Shown one piece after another: positions 33,332-41,077 of a DNA stretch of 64,000 nt. Source of the stretch: Corynebacterium afermentans subsp. afermentans (GTDB taxonomy: Bacteria; Actinomycetota; Actinomycetes; Mycobacteriales; Mycobacteriaceae); the NCBI RefSeq assembly GCF_030408355.1, contig NZ_CP046606.1, positions 930,001 to 994,000 of the forward strand, given 5' to 3'. Made by a program: the position numbers and the translations under genes. The notes under the pieces were generated by a model. The model did not search any database and was not told the origin of the DNA. It worked only from the letters and a program-made list of their open reading frames with translations. Numbering within the stretch: the first letter of the stretch is position 1; each line of letters opens with the position of its first letter.

Positions 33332-34509
33332 GTGCCGTGACGTGCAAACATGTCTCATTCCTTATGCGTCGCAAGCGTTTGTCCATGCTCCGCGCTGTCG
33401 CGGTAGCGACAGCATGGACCTTGACGACCTTAAGGTGTCGACCCAGGCTGGTGTTCAATTCCACCACCACGGAACAAGACCAGGCGACCACCACCTGCCT
33501 GGTCGGACAGGGCAAATTGAACATGAACACCGTCAAACGCACCGACCCGTTCGAGGTTATTGCTGCCTACACACCAAAGGTTGTCACCGAGGAGCGCTGG
33601 AGCGAACTTTCCGGTTTCGTCCGTACTGCCGTTGGCAACACTGTCGAGGACACCTGGACCGCAGACCGCACCCGCAATGCGCTGCGACTGGTGACAAAAC
33701 TCTGCAACTTCGTTCTTCACACTGGCCGCGACTTGTCGGTCGAGGCTGTCTTCACCGACGACATGGTGTCTGCCTTCTCGCACAACGAACTGGCCTCCGA
33801 CACCACCCATGTCCGCGGCTCGTCTCGCGCTGTGCTTCGCAAGGTCGGTCTCGCCAACAACCCGGACTTCGACGCTCCGCGTCTTCGCCCCGAGTACGGC
33901 TCCGACTCTGGCTCGGCTCCGTACACCGAGGACGAGGTCACGACACTGCGCGTCTGGGCGAACGGTGAGCGCACTGAGGAGCGTCGCCGTCAGGCGCACC
34001 TGCTGCTGGCGTTGACCCTTGGCGCTGGCCTTCGCTCCTGCGAGGTTGCGGGGCTCACCGCACGCGACGTGTCGCAGGACAGCCTGGGGCTGACGCTTCT
34101 GGCCTCCGGCTACCGGGGCGCAGCCGAGCGCGTCGTGCCTGTCGAGCACGAGTGGTCAGGCGCCATTGCCGAGGCAGTAGAACTTGCTGCGGGCGAGGAC
34201 TCCTGGCTTTTCCGTCCCCGTCGCACGACGGCCGGCCACGGCACGGTTGCAACCTTTACCAAGCGCTCGTTCCACCCAACCGAAGCGGTAGACGTGGCGC
34301 GGGCCAGAACGACCTGGGTGGTCAACCAGATCCACAAGGGCGTGCCGGAGACCGCGGTGCTTCAGGCCGCAGGACTCCACGACTTGCAGCACTACAGGCG
34401 GTTCATTTCCGCGCCTCGTCATAGCGAGGACCAGGTCCGAGCACTGCTGCACGGCACTCGCGCAAGCGAAACACAGAGCGGTCTGACACTCATTCAGGGC
34501 GCACTCTAA
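33328..34509 (+). CDS. Tyrosine-recombinase-like protein 2
   Basis: 393 residues from the ATG at 33328, which has GGAGG 6 nt upstream and overlaps the previous stop codon. However, the first 65 residues are odd in composition, and ATG 33523 (MNTVKRTDPF) may be the true start. The C-terminal half matches tyrosine recombinases: LLALTLGAGLRSCEVAGLTA holds the Arg-I position; VARARTTWVVNQIHKGVPET and AVLQAAGLHDLQHYRRFIS give the box-II Arg and a candidate nucleophile Tyr, although the box-II His is replaced. A perfect hairpin (GCTGTCGC-GGTA-GCGACAGC, 33394-33413) lies between the two candidate starts. Confidence 0.6.
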   Translation: MSAVTCKHVSFLMRRKRLSMLRAVAVATAWTLTTLRCRPRLVFNSTTTEQDQATTTCLVGQGKLNMNTVKRTDPFEVIAAYTPKVVTEERWSELSGFVRTAVGNTVEDTWTADRTRNALRLVTKLCNFVLHTGRDLSVEAVFTDDMVSAFSHNELASDTTHVRGSSRAVLRKVGLANNPDFDAPRLRPEYGSDSGSAPYTEDEVTTLRVWANGERTEERRRQAHLLLALTLGAGLRSCEVAGLTARDVSQDSLGLTLLASGYRGAAERVVPVEHEWSGAIAEAVELAAGEDSWLFRPRRTTAGHGTVATFTKRSFHPTEAVDVARARTTWVVNQIHKGVPETAVLQAAGLHDLQHYRRFISAPRHSEDQVRALLHGTRASETQSGLTLIQGAL

Positions 34510-34590
34510 ACCAACCACATTTCCCCTGGTGGCGACACCAGGTGGGTCTCTTATTGCCAAAAACAACCCACACGAGGAGGTGACAACGAC

Positions 34591-36405
34591 ATGGCGAACC
34601 TGTACCCGAAAACGCAAGAGAACTTCTCTCAACTCAAGTACGCCGCCGACCTCGTTGACGCCTCCGGTGTAGTTGAACTGGTAGAGCGCTGGCGTATTGA
34701 GGACGGGCTCCAAGTAGGCCGCGGTGGTCGCCCGCCTTACGTGACCATTCGCACCGCCATTGTGTTGTGGGTCCACATGGCGCTGACCAAGCGCGCGCAA
34801 CTGGTCGCCCGCATGTCCGAGGTAGTTGCCTTCGGCATGAAGCCCTACATGCGCGACTACTTCTCGCTCGTCAACGAGGACGTTGACCTCTCCACCGTCG
34901 AGGGTCGAATGGACTACTACGACGAGTGGTACCACCGCATTTGGCGTGGGCTTGACCGCGTGCGGGCGACTATGGAGCCGTACCCGCAGGTCTCCCGTCA
35001 CGGCCGCCACACCGTCGACGAGTGGCTTGAGTTCATGGACCTCTTTGGCCTGGACTCGAAGAAAACCTCCAAGAAGGGCTATGAGCCAACCGAGGAAGAA
35101 TTGCTCGCAGAAAAACGCATGGCGCGCTGCGACGAGTTCTCCAACCGCCTGCTGTGGGCGACGGTCGAGAAGTTCGGCGACAAACTCGGCACCTGGAACG
35201 GCGACGTGGCCGTCGACGGCACTGCGTTCAAAGTCTCTGCCAAGGGCAACCCGAACAAGCAGGACATGCTGGCGGGCAAGGTGCCAGGCCACCGCAAGGT
35301 AGCGTCCACGCCGACGCTCGGCAACTACTCGAAGGGCCGCGACGACCACGACGGCGACGCGAAGGGTGCCAAGGGCGACGCCATGTGGGCCGGCGAAGCG
35401 ACCTTCGCCACCATGGAGGGCGACGGCATAGGCAAAGAAGGCGGTCTGCCGTCGCTTATTCTCGGCATGTCGTTCCACCGCCCCGGTGCGAAGCCGTGGC
35501 AGCGTGCGCTTCGTTCGCTGACGAACGTGCTTGAGCGCCCGGAACTACCGCGTGGCCGCTTCCTTGCTGACCGTCTCTACCTTCCCGGTCAAAAGGCCGA
35601 GAACCTCCAGGTACCGCTTCGCAAAGTAGGCTACGACCTTATTGGCGACTACAAGAAGAACGAGCTGGGGCTCCAGACCGAGCTCGCCTCCGGCGCGGTC
35701 GTTGTGGACGGGCAACTCTACTGCCCGGTAATGAAGGCGCGTCAGCGCCTGGTCAACGCCACCGCAGACTTTCAGAACGGGGCCATTGAGGAAAACGAGT
35801 ACTACGCCCTATTGGAAGAGCGGAAGAAACTCCAACTTGTCCCGCTCGGCAAGCCTGTCAAGGGCGACGGCAAGCAGCGTTTCCAGTGCCCTGCACGCTC
35901 CAAAACCGCAAAGGTGACCTGCCCGCTTGTTCCGCGCTCGCAGGAGAAGCACCCGAACCGCCCGAAGGAGCGGTTGCTCGAAAGCGAAGTGCCGACCTCC
36001 GGCATGTGCGGTTCCGTATGTTCGCAGACCTCTATTACCGTGCAGAACACTCCGGAAGACGGTGCCAAGTTCCTGAGCCAGGGTGCTCCATACGGCACGA
36101 AAGAGTGGCAACAGCAGTACCACCGCCGAAATACCATTGAGTCGCGCAACGACCGTGTGAAGTCTTCTCGCCACCAGGGCCACGGCGACCCGACCATGCG
36201 CCTTATGCGTGGCTGGGCCGCGCAAGCCATTTCGGCTGTCATGTCCGCCGTCGCAGCCAATATTGGTCTGCTTTCTGCGGAGTCTCGCTGGCGCTTCCCG
36301 AAGAAGCCCACGCCTCCCACGACCCCTCCGGACGGGCGCAAGACCCGCGGACGCGAGCGGGAGGGGGCGCAGGCGAACCCGAACGCCCCACCACTCGCGG
36401 CATAG
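34591..36405 (+). CDS. Large DDE transposase-like protein
   Basis: 604 residues, intact, with GAGGAGG 8 nt upstream. Candidate DDE residues are Asp in GDVAVDGTAFKV (about residue 208), Asp in RGRFLADRLYLPGQ (about 327) and Glu in YHRRNTIESRNDRVKSS (about 515). The N-terminal segment PPYVTIRTAIVLWVHMALTK recalls the DUF772-type start of IS1182/IS4-like transposases. The tail is Pro/Gly/Arg-rich. The CTGGTG-CGA-type hairpin at 34525-34542 separates it from the recombinase genes. A single DDE transposase in an operon with two tyrosine-recombinase-like proteins is unusual. Confidence 0.65.
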   Translation: MANLYPKTQENFSQLKYAADLVDASGVVELVERWRIEDGLQVGRGGRPPYVTIRTAIVLWVHMALTKRAQLVARMSEVVAFGMKPYMRDYFSLVNEDVDLSTVEGRMDYYDEWYHRIWRGLDRVRATMEPYPQVSRHGRHTVDEWLEFMDLFGLDSKKTSKKGYEPTEEELLAEKRMARCDEFSNRLLWATVEKFGDKLGTWNGDVAVDGTAFKVSAKGNPNKQDMLAGKVPGHRKVASTPTLGNYSKGRDDHDGDAKGAKGDAMWAGEATFATMEGDGIGKEGGLPSLILGMSFHRPGAKPWQRALRSLTNVLERPELPRGRFLADRLYLPGQKAENLQVPLRKVGYDLIGDYKKNELGLQTELASGAVVVDGQLYCPVMKARQRLVNATADFQNGAIEENEYYALLEERKKLQLVPLGKPVKGDGKQRFQCPARSKTAKVTCPLVPRSQEKHPNRPKERLLESEVPTSGMCGSVCSQTSITVQNTPEDGAKFLSQGAPYGTKEWQQQYHRRNTIESRNDRVKSSRHQGHGDPTMRLMRGWAAQAISAVMSAVAANIGLLSAESRWRFPKKPTPPTTPPDGRKTRGREREGAQANPNAPPLAA

Positions 36406-36408
36406 CCC

Positions 36409-36466
36409 GACCAAGGCCACCGGCTGGTCCTCACACAACGAGGACGAAGCCCGTGGCCTAGAGGTC
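36409..36466. other. Long nested stem-loop after the transposase gene
   Basis: Three coaxial stems: GACC (36409-36412)/GGTC (36463-36466), GGCCACCGGC (36415-36424)/GCCCGTGGCC (36449-36458) with one mismatch, and GTCCTC (36427-36432)/GAGGAC (36440-36445) closing a 7-nt loop. There is no T-run. It begins 3 bp after the transposase stop codon. It could be an RNA, a recombinase-recognised hairpin at the element end, or a simple 3' stabiliser. Confidence 0.6.
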
Positions 36467-36508
36467 GTGGGCGAGTGCCGAAATTCGGCTCAAAACGGCG
36501 CTCACGCA

Positions 36509-36627
36509 AAGAAAAATGACCCCTCCGAACGAACGGAGCGGGTCATTTTTGTGTTCGCGGCCGTTTTCCTTCGGCCGGCGCGGGGTTTCGTGAAAAGATT
36601 GGAACAGTTTCGTGAAACCCCCTGGTC
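36509..36627 (+). repeat. 119-bp terminal repeat with terminator, copy B
   Basis: Counterpart of 24694-24811. It holds the terminator (36512-36550) and two TTTCGTGAAA boxes 21 bp apart inside a GGGGTTTC...GAAACCCC imperfect palindrome, then stops at TGGTC, three bases before the tRNA-end sequence. It is the probable right terminus of the recombinase/transposase element. Confidence 0.8.
36512..36550. terminator. Bidirectional intrinsic terminator
   Basis: AAAAATGACCC/GGGTCATTTTT stem with an inner CTCCG-AACGAA-CGGAG hairpin; T-runs on both strands. Confidence 0.88.
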
Positions 36628-36629
36628 AA

Positions 36630-36645
36630 GTGGTGTCCCCGACAG
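36630..36645. repeat. 16-bp direct repeat of the tRNA-Arg 3' end
   Basis: GTGGTGTCCCCGACAG is identical to 37170-37185, where it forms the 3' end of tRNA-Arg. The two copies abut the IS481-type remnant exactly, so it is best read as that element's target duplication. An integrase attachment-site duplication is the alternative. Confidence 0.8.
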
Positions 36646-37169
36646 TGTCTGAAGTCACGACATATTTGACGGGGTGTGCCTGCGGAAGGCGTTGTGATCC
36701 TTGACAGGTCAGTCGCGTCATTGTTGACACTTAGGGTTACTTCAGTCGTGTCGGTGATGTTTGACTGGTGAGTCGGGACATGTTTGACACTATGAACAGT
36801 CCTAACCGCAACATCGCCATCGTCAGAGCCGTCAGAGATCAAGGCGGCACACCCACCAGCGTCGCCAAACGCTTCGGCATCTCACGGCAACGCGTCCACC
36901 AGATCCTCAACGCCTACGACGCAGGCGGCGCCGAAGCAATCGCACCGAAATCACGCGCCCCTCACACCCACCCGCACGCCGTGCCGGAAGCACTACGCAA
37001 CGACATCATCACCGCCCGCGACTACCAAAAGGCCTACTGGAAACACGGCGACCCACCACTGCCCCCCCCCCGAATGAACAAAACCGGCACCCCAGAACAA
37101 AAACAACTGGGATGCCGGTCCGTCCAGCATGTCGCGACTCATGCGTCAAGCATGACGCGACTCATGACA
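36646..37169. mobile_element. Internally deleted IS481-family element (524 bp)
   Basis: The ends are related inverted repeats beginning TGT: TGTCTGAAGTCACGACATAT on the left and, read inward, TGTCATGAGTCGCGTCATGC on the right, both followed by TTGACG. Subterminal repeats with GAGTCGGGACATGTTTGACA lie near the left end. It carries only the 5' part of the transposase gene and a hairpin (CCGGCACCCCAG/CTGGGATGCCGG) near the right end. It is flanked by 16-bp direct repeats. Confidence 0.7.
36792..37060 (+). pseudogene. IS481-type transposase, 5' fragment
   Basis: The frame from MNSPNRNIAIVRAVRDQG through TPTSVAKRFGISRQRVHQIL and DAGGAEAIAPKSRAPHT is the N-terminal helix-turn-helix of IS481 transposases. 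The DDE domain is absent: sequence similarity ends near 37020 and the frame runs through a C-run into the 3' end of the element. Confidence 0.75.
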
Positions 37170-37170
37170 G

Positions 37171-37247
37171 TGGTGTCCCCGACAGGATTCGAACCTGCGA
37201 CCTTCGGTACCGGAAACCGATGCTCTAATCCACTGAGCTACGGAGAC
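37171..37247 (-). tRNA. tRNA-Arg (anticodon CCG)
   Basis: Complete cloverleaf of 77 nt including encoded CCA. The acceptor GTCTCCG pairs with CGGGGAC; the D-arm is AGCTCAGTGGATTAGAGC; the anticodon stem TCGGT/ACCGA encloses TTCCGGT with anticodon CCG; the T-arm contains GGTTCGAATCC. A TAATCT box lies just upstream at 37258-37263. Its 3' end is the anchor of the accessory island. Confidence 0.95.
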
Positions 37248-37401
37248 AATGCCGTCTAGATTAGCACCCGGCATTACAGCCAACGAAATTGGAACGAACC
37301 CTAGGGTGACTCCCAGCTTCACCCCATGGATTTGCAACACCCATGTCGCATAATCGTTTCTGCGCGCCGCGGGAACGGCGTGACACGGGAAACAATGACA
37401 G

Positions 37402-37437
37402 CGAAACGGCCGGCCCCGAAAGGGACCGGCCGTTTCG
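37402..37437. terminator. Terminator hairpin, original 3' end of the lut operon
   Basis: A 12-bp perfect stem CGAAACGGCCGG/CCGGCCGTTTCG with a 12-nt loop. It lies immediately beyond the IS insertion point downstream of lutC, so it presumably terminated lut transcription before the IS arrived. The remaining 150 bp between the tRNA and this hairpin show nothing else clear. Confidence 0.75.
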
Positions 37438-37463
37438 TTATGCCAGATCGGCGGCTACTTCAC

Positions 37464-38849
37464 GGGTTAAACGACAAAAAGTGTGTCTGATTCAGCGTGT
37501 CGTGGGGGTTAGATTTGGCCTTTTTGGATGCCGATTGAGTGTGTGTAGTTGGTGTCGATAGCGTTGTCGTAGAGGGCTGGTCGTCCGGTTTCGTGGTCGG
37601 CTTCGTTCTCGTTTCGGGTCAGGGTGGATACTTTGGCGAGTTGGCCCTGGCCCCAGTCGGACTGACTGGCGATTCGTACTGGATCGTCAGGCAGTTCCGT
37701 TTTCAAATAGAGCCACCAATCCAGCATGCGGCGTTGTCGTTCACCTGATCTGCCGCGGTGTGTTCTGGCGAGCAGTTTGAGCTGGGCGTTGATGCCGCCT
37801 TCCAGGCTGTTGGTGGTGGATTTGATCCACTCTGGTTGAAGTACTGCTTTTGGCGGGTTGAGGTAGACAAACAGCATCTCGGACCGCCAAAGATGGTTGA
37901 GGCTGTTGTATGCCTTGCGCACGTTGTGATGCGTCCACACGCGGGTCCATGCACCGGTTTTGGGATCTTTGACCAGGGTTTTCTCGTCCATCCATGACCG
38001 GTAGAGCGTGGAGAACTCGTGCAGCTGCGCACCCCATGCAGCGGCTTCATCCAGCGTGGTGATCCGGGTCAGCTTCAGCGCAAGTCGGTAGATGGTGCGC
38101 CCGGCATCGGTGCGTGGGTTACTGGTGGTGTAGCGGCGTACCACGCGTTGGGCGTGGACGAGGCAGCGTTGAATTTTCGTAGTCGGCCAGCACTTTTTGA
38201 TCGCGCTGTATGCGCCTTGGCCGCCGTCGATGACGGCGATGAGTGGGGCTTCGATGCGCTCAAGCAGCAGTTGGTAGTCGCGGGTGGTTTCGTGTTTGCA
38301 CCAGTGCCAGGCAATCACGTGGTCGATCGTCGCCGCGACGATCAAGCAGCCGCCAGCGGTGTAGGTGCCGTCAAGGAAGATCTGGTCGTAGACCCGCTTG
38401 TCGTGGCCGGCGGTGGGGTCAGGCACATCAACGAACCAGAACGGTTCGAATCGACGTTGCATCGTGCGCGGTGAGCACCCCACACGGCGGGCAACGGTAT
38501 CGAGGCTGGCGCCGGTGGTGAGGTGGTCGATGAAGACGGTGAACGCCGCCGCGTTGGTGATGTCGCTTCTGCGTTTCACGCTGGAGGCGCCGCATCGTTT
38601 GCAGCGCCACCTGGTGGTGCCTTTGCTAGTGGTGCCGTTTCGTTTCATTTCTCCGCCGCAGTGGCAGCGTGGTTGGTTCTTTGACATTGCGACACCACAC
38701 CACGCCGCACATAGCACATCACGGCAGCCACACCGAGGATTGAACGCTCGAGACCTAAATATATGCCCCCGAAGCATATATTTCCCTGAAACCTACAGGT
38801 CAAACCCTGAAAATCGTCGATTCCAGACACACTTTTTGTCGTTTAACCC
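37464..38849. mobile_element. IS1249-like insertion sequence (1386 bp), intact
   Basis: Perfect 26-bp terminal inverted repeats (37464-37489 and 38824-38849, starting GGGTTAAACGAC). It is flanked by the 8-bp target duplication TACTTCAC (37456-37463 and 38850-38857). It holds one full-length transposase gene. Identity of ends, duplication and open gene indicate a recent, probably functional insertion. Confidence 0.92.
37509..38687 (-). CDS. IS1249-type (IS256-related) transposase
   Basis: 392 residues from the ATG at 38687. An N-terminal zinc ribbon (PRCHCGGEMKRNG, RWRCKRCGASS) is followed by a helix-turn-helix (DTVARRVGCSPRTMQRRF). The mutator-type DDE core includes QIFLDGTYTAGGCLIVA, LIAVIDGGQGAYSAIKKCWP, KIQRCLVHAQRVVRRYTTSN and, with the Glu, STTNSLEGGINAQLK. 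Length and motifs fit a functional enzyme. Confidence 0.88.
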   Translation of the reverse strand: MSKNQPRCHCGGEMKRNGTTSKGTTRWRCKRCGASSVKRRSDITNAAAFTVFIDHLTTGASLDTVARRVGCSPRTMQRRFEPFWFVDVPDPTAGHDKRVYDQIFLDGTYTAGGCLIVAATIDHVIAWHWCKHETTRDYQLLLERIEAPLIAVIDGGQGAYSAIKKCWPTTKIQRCLVHAQRVVRRYTTSNPRTDAGRTIYRLALKLTRITTLDEAAAWGAQLHEFSTLYRSWMDEKTLVKDPKTGAWTRVWTHHNVRKAYNSLNHLWRSEMLFVYLNPPKAVLQPEWIKSTTNSLEGGINAQLKLLARTHRGRSGERQRRMLDWWLYLKTELPDDPVRIASQSDWGQGQLAKVSTLTRNENEADHETGRPALYDNAIDTNYTHSIGIQKGQI

Positions 38850-39523
38850 TACTTCACGATCATCACGATGAGGTCGCGCGGGCCGTGCACGCCCTCGACG
38901 CGCACGAGCTCGATGTCGGAGGTCGCGGACGGACCAGAGATCATGGTCGCCGGGCGCTCCGGATTGATGCGGGAGATCATCTCCGGCACGCCGAAGACGA
39001 CGGTCTCAGGACGCACGATGCAGATGTGGCGGTCCGGCACCAGGGACAGGGCGCGGCGGCCGCACACGTCGCCGGACTCCAGCACGATGGAGCCGGTCTG
39101 CGCGGAGGTGACCTGGGAGTCGGTGATCACGGCGTCGACGTCGGAAAGCTCGCGCGGATCGGTGTCGTTGGAATCCGGGCGGGCGGTGCCAGCAAAGCCG
39201 TCGAAAAGCGAGGCGTCGAGGCCGGGGGCGTAGACGACCTCGTTGCACTTGCGGTCCGCAAGCACCTTGACGATGTCCTCGGCGAGGGTCGCCTCAGTGG
39301 TCTCCACAACGTCCGCCTTGTAGTCCACGAGGCGGTCGATGAGGATCTCGCGCAGCTCGTCGGTGCCGAGGTCGGAGGAGGTGTTGTAGTTGCGAACCAC
39401 TTCCACCTGCTCCGGCGTGTTGGACAGCTGCTGCGCGTCGCGGATGCGCTTGAGGATCTCGCGCTTCGCGTCCTCGTTGCGGGTGTCGCGCGGGGCAGAA
39501 TTACCGGTTACTCGAGTAGTCAT
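38849..39523 (-). CDS. lutC: Lactate utilisation protein C (LUD domain)
   Basis: 224 residues of the LUD/DUF162 family, third subunit of the iron-sulfur L-lactate oxidation complex. Conserved features are the central [12 protein letters not shown] and [20 protein letters not shown], and the C-terminal [20 protein letters not shown]. It starts directly after the lutB stop codon. The IS1249-like element is inserted at its stop codon: the last IS base completes the TAG, so the protein is unchanged. Confidence 0.9.
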   Translation of the reverse strand: MTTRVTGNSAPRDTRNEDAKREILKRIRDAQQLSNTPEQVEVVRNYNTSSDLGTDELREILIDRLVDYKADVVETTEATLAEDIVKVLADRKCNEVVYAPGLDASLFDGFAGTARPDSNDTDPRELSDVDAVITDSQVTSAQTGSIVLESGDVCGRRALSLVPDRHICIVRPETVVFGVPEMISRINPERPATMISGPSATSDIELVRVEGVHGPRDLIVMIVK

Positions 39524-41077
39524 TTACTTGTCCTCTTCCTCGAAACGCTCACCGGTGACCTTCTGGCCATCCGGGATGCCCTGCTCGCGGGCCTCGGCCA
39601 GCAGGCGCTCGGCTTCCTCGGAGCCCCACCACTGGCGGAAGGACTTCTTCGGCGGCACCGCGACGTCGCGGTACTCGGTCCAGCCGGAAATCGGCGGCGG
39701 CATGAGGTCGATCTTGCCGTTGAAGCCGCCGAGCACGCGGCCCAGTGCCACCATGCGCACCAGTTTGTCCCACACGCCGCTGCGGCCCCAGACCTGGGCC
39801 AGGGAAGCGAACGCCGCGCGCTCGATGTGGCTCGGCTCGTTCTTCGCCTTCTGGTAGCGCAGCTCCAGCAGAATGTCCGTGATCGGGATCTTCACCGGGC
39901 AGACCTCGTTGCAGCGGCCGCACAGGGAAGACGCGTACGGCAGGGAGCCGTTCGGGTCGTCCGAGGAGTCGATGCCGGTCAGCTGCGGGGTAATGATCGC
40001 GCCGATCGGGCCCGGGTAGGTGGAGCCGTAGGAGTGGCCGCCGGCACGCTCGTAGACCGGGCAGACGTTCAGGCAGGCGGAGCAGCGGATGCACTTCAGG
40101 GCCTCGCGGCCGATCTCGCTGGACAGGGCGGCGGTGCGGCCGTTGTCCAGGAGGACGATGTGGAAGTTCTGCGGACCGTCGCCTTCGGTCACGCCGGACC
40201 ACAGGGAGGTGTACGGGTTCATGCGCTCGCCGGTGGAGGAGCGCGGTAGCAGCTGCAGGAACACGCCGAGGTCCTCGAAGTTCGGCAGCAGCTTCTCGAT
40301 ACCCATGACGGTGATCAGGGTCTCCGGCATGGTCAGGCACATGCGGCCGTTGCCCTCGGACTCCACGATGGAGACGGTGCCGGTATCCGCGCAGCCGAAG
40401 TTAACGCCGGAGATGGCCACCTTGGCCTCCATGAACTGCTGGCGCAGGTACTTGCGGGCAGCCTCAGCCAGCTCCGCCGGATCCTGGGTCAGGGTCTCGT
40501 CCGTGTTCGGCATCTTCGCGGCGAAGATGTCGCGGATCTCCGCGCGGTTGCGGTGGATTGCCGGGACCAGAATGTGGGAGGGGAAGTCCTCGCCGAGCTG
40601 CACGATGAGCTCTGCCAGGTCGGTCTCCTGCGCGAAGATGCCGGCCTTTTCCAGCTCTTCGTTCAGGGCGATTTCCTGGGTGGCCATGGACTTGATCTTG
40701 ACCACCTTGTCCTCGCCCGTGGCGCGGACCAGGTCCTGGATGATCTCGTTGGCTTCCTTGGAGTCGCGCGCCCAGTGGACGTGGCCGCCACGCTTGGTCA
40801 CGTTTTCCTCGAACTGCTCCAGCAGCTCGGGCATGCGCGCAGCGACGTCGCGCTTGATAGTGGAGCCGGCCTCGCGCAGGTCCTGCCAATCGTCCACCTC
40901 ATCCACGACAGCCTGGCGCTTCACGCGGATGGTGGTGGTGGCGTACTGGTAGTTGCGGCGCTTGGTTACGTCGTTGAGCTCGTGGTGCGCAGCCTTCTGG
41001 AACTTCTCCTTGCCGCGCAGGTGGGACGGGCCGCTCGCGTACGGCGGCATGGTGGGTTGACCGAGTGCGACCTTCAC
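39524..41077 (-). CDS. lutB: Lactate utilisation iron-sulfur protein B
   Basis: 517 residues. An N-terminal LUD domain (GGHVHWARDSKEANEIIQDL, SGVNFGCADTGTVSIVESEG) is followed by a ferredoxin-like domain with two 4Fe-4S clusters: CIRCSACLNVCPVY and CGRCNEVCPVKIP. It oxidises L-lactate to pyruvate together with LutA and LutC and passes electrons to the respiratory chain. It overlaps lutA by 4 bp (ATGA). Confidence 0.93.
   Translation of the reverse strand: MKVALGQPTMPPYASGPSHLRGKEKFQKAAHHELNDVTKRRNYQYATTTIRVKRQAVVDEVDDWQDLREAGSTIKRDVAARMPELLEQFEENVTKRGGHVHWARDSKEANEIIQDLVRATGEDKVVKIKSMATQEIALNEELEKAGIFAQETDLAELIVQLGEDFPSHILVPAIHRNRAEIRDIFAAKMPNTDETLTQDPAELAEAARKYLRQQFMEAKVAISGVNFGCADTGTVSIVESEGNGRMCLTMPETLITVMGIEKLLPNFEDLGVFLQLLPRSSTGERMNPYTSLWSGVTEGDGPQNFHIVLLDNGRTAALSSEIGREALKCIRCSACLNVCPVYERAGGHSYGSTYPGPIGAIITPQLTGIDSSDDPNGSLPYASSLCGRCNEVCPVKIPITDILLELRYQKAKNEPSHIERAAFASLAQVWGRSGVWDKLVRMVALGRVLGGFNGKIDLMPPPISGWTEYRDVAVPPKKSFRQWWGSEEAERLLAEAREQGIPDGQKVTGERFEEEDK

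Larger units (their letters stand above)
21605..37169. mobile_element. Composite accessory island adjoining tRNA-Arg
   Basis: About 15 kb of accessory DNA: orphan SOS-type cassette, metal resistance, phage remnants, restriction endonuclease remnant, recombinase/transposase operon and IS remnants, with many frameshifted or truncated genes and several lower-GC stretches. The right edge is the 3' end of tRNA-Arg. The left edge is not marked by an obvious copy of the tRNA end and was placed at the start of the first orphan gene's promoter region, so it is approximate. Confidence 0.6.

Noticed and set aside
36630..37185. The 16-bp repeats as attL/attR of a tRNA-integrating element
   Set aside because: They flank an IS481-type element exactly at its TGT/ACA ends, so a target duplication is the simpler reading; kept only as an alternative.
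39549..40340. Out-of-frame reading inside lutB rich in Arg and Pro
   Set aside because: Shadow of lutB; the 4Fe-4S motifs are only in the lutB frame.
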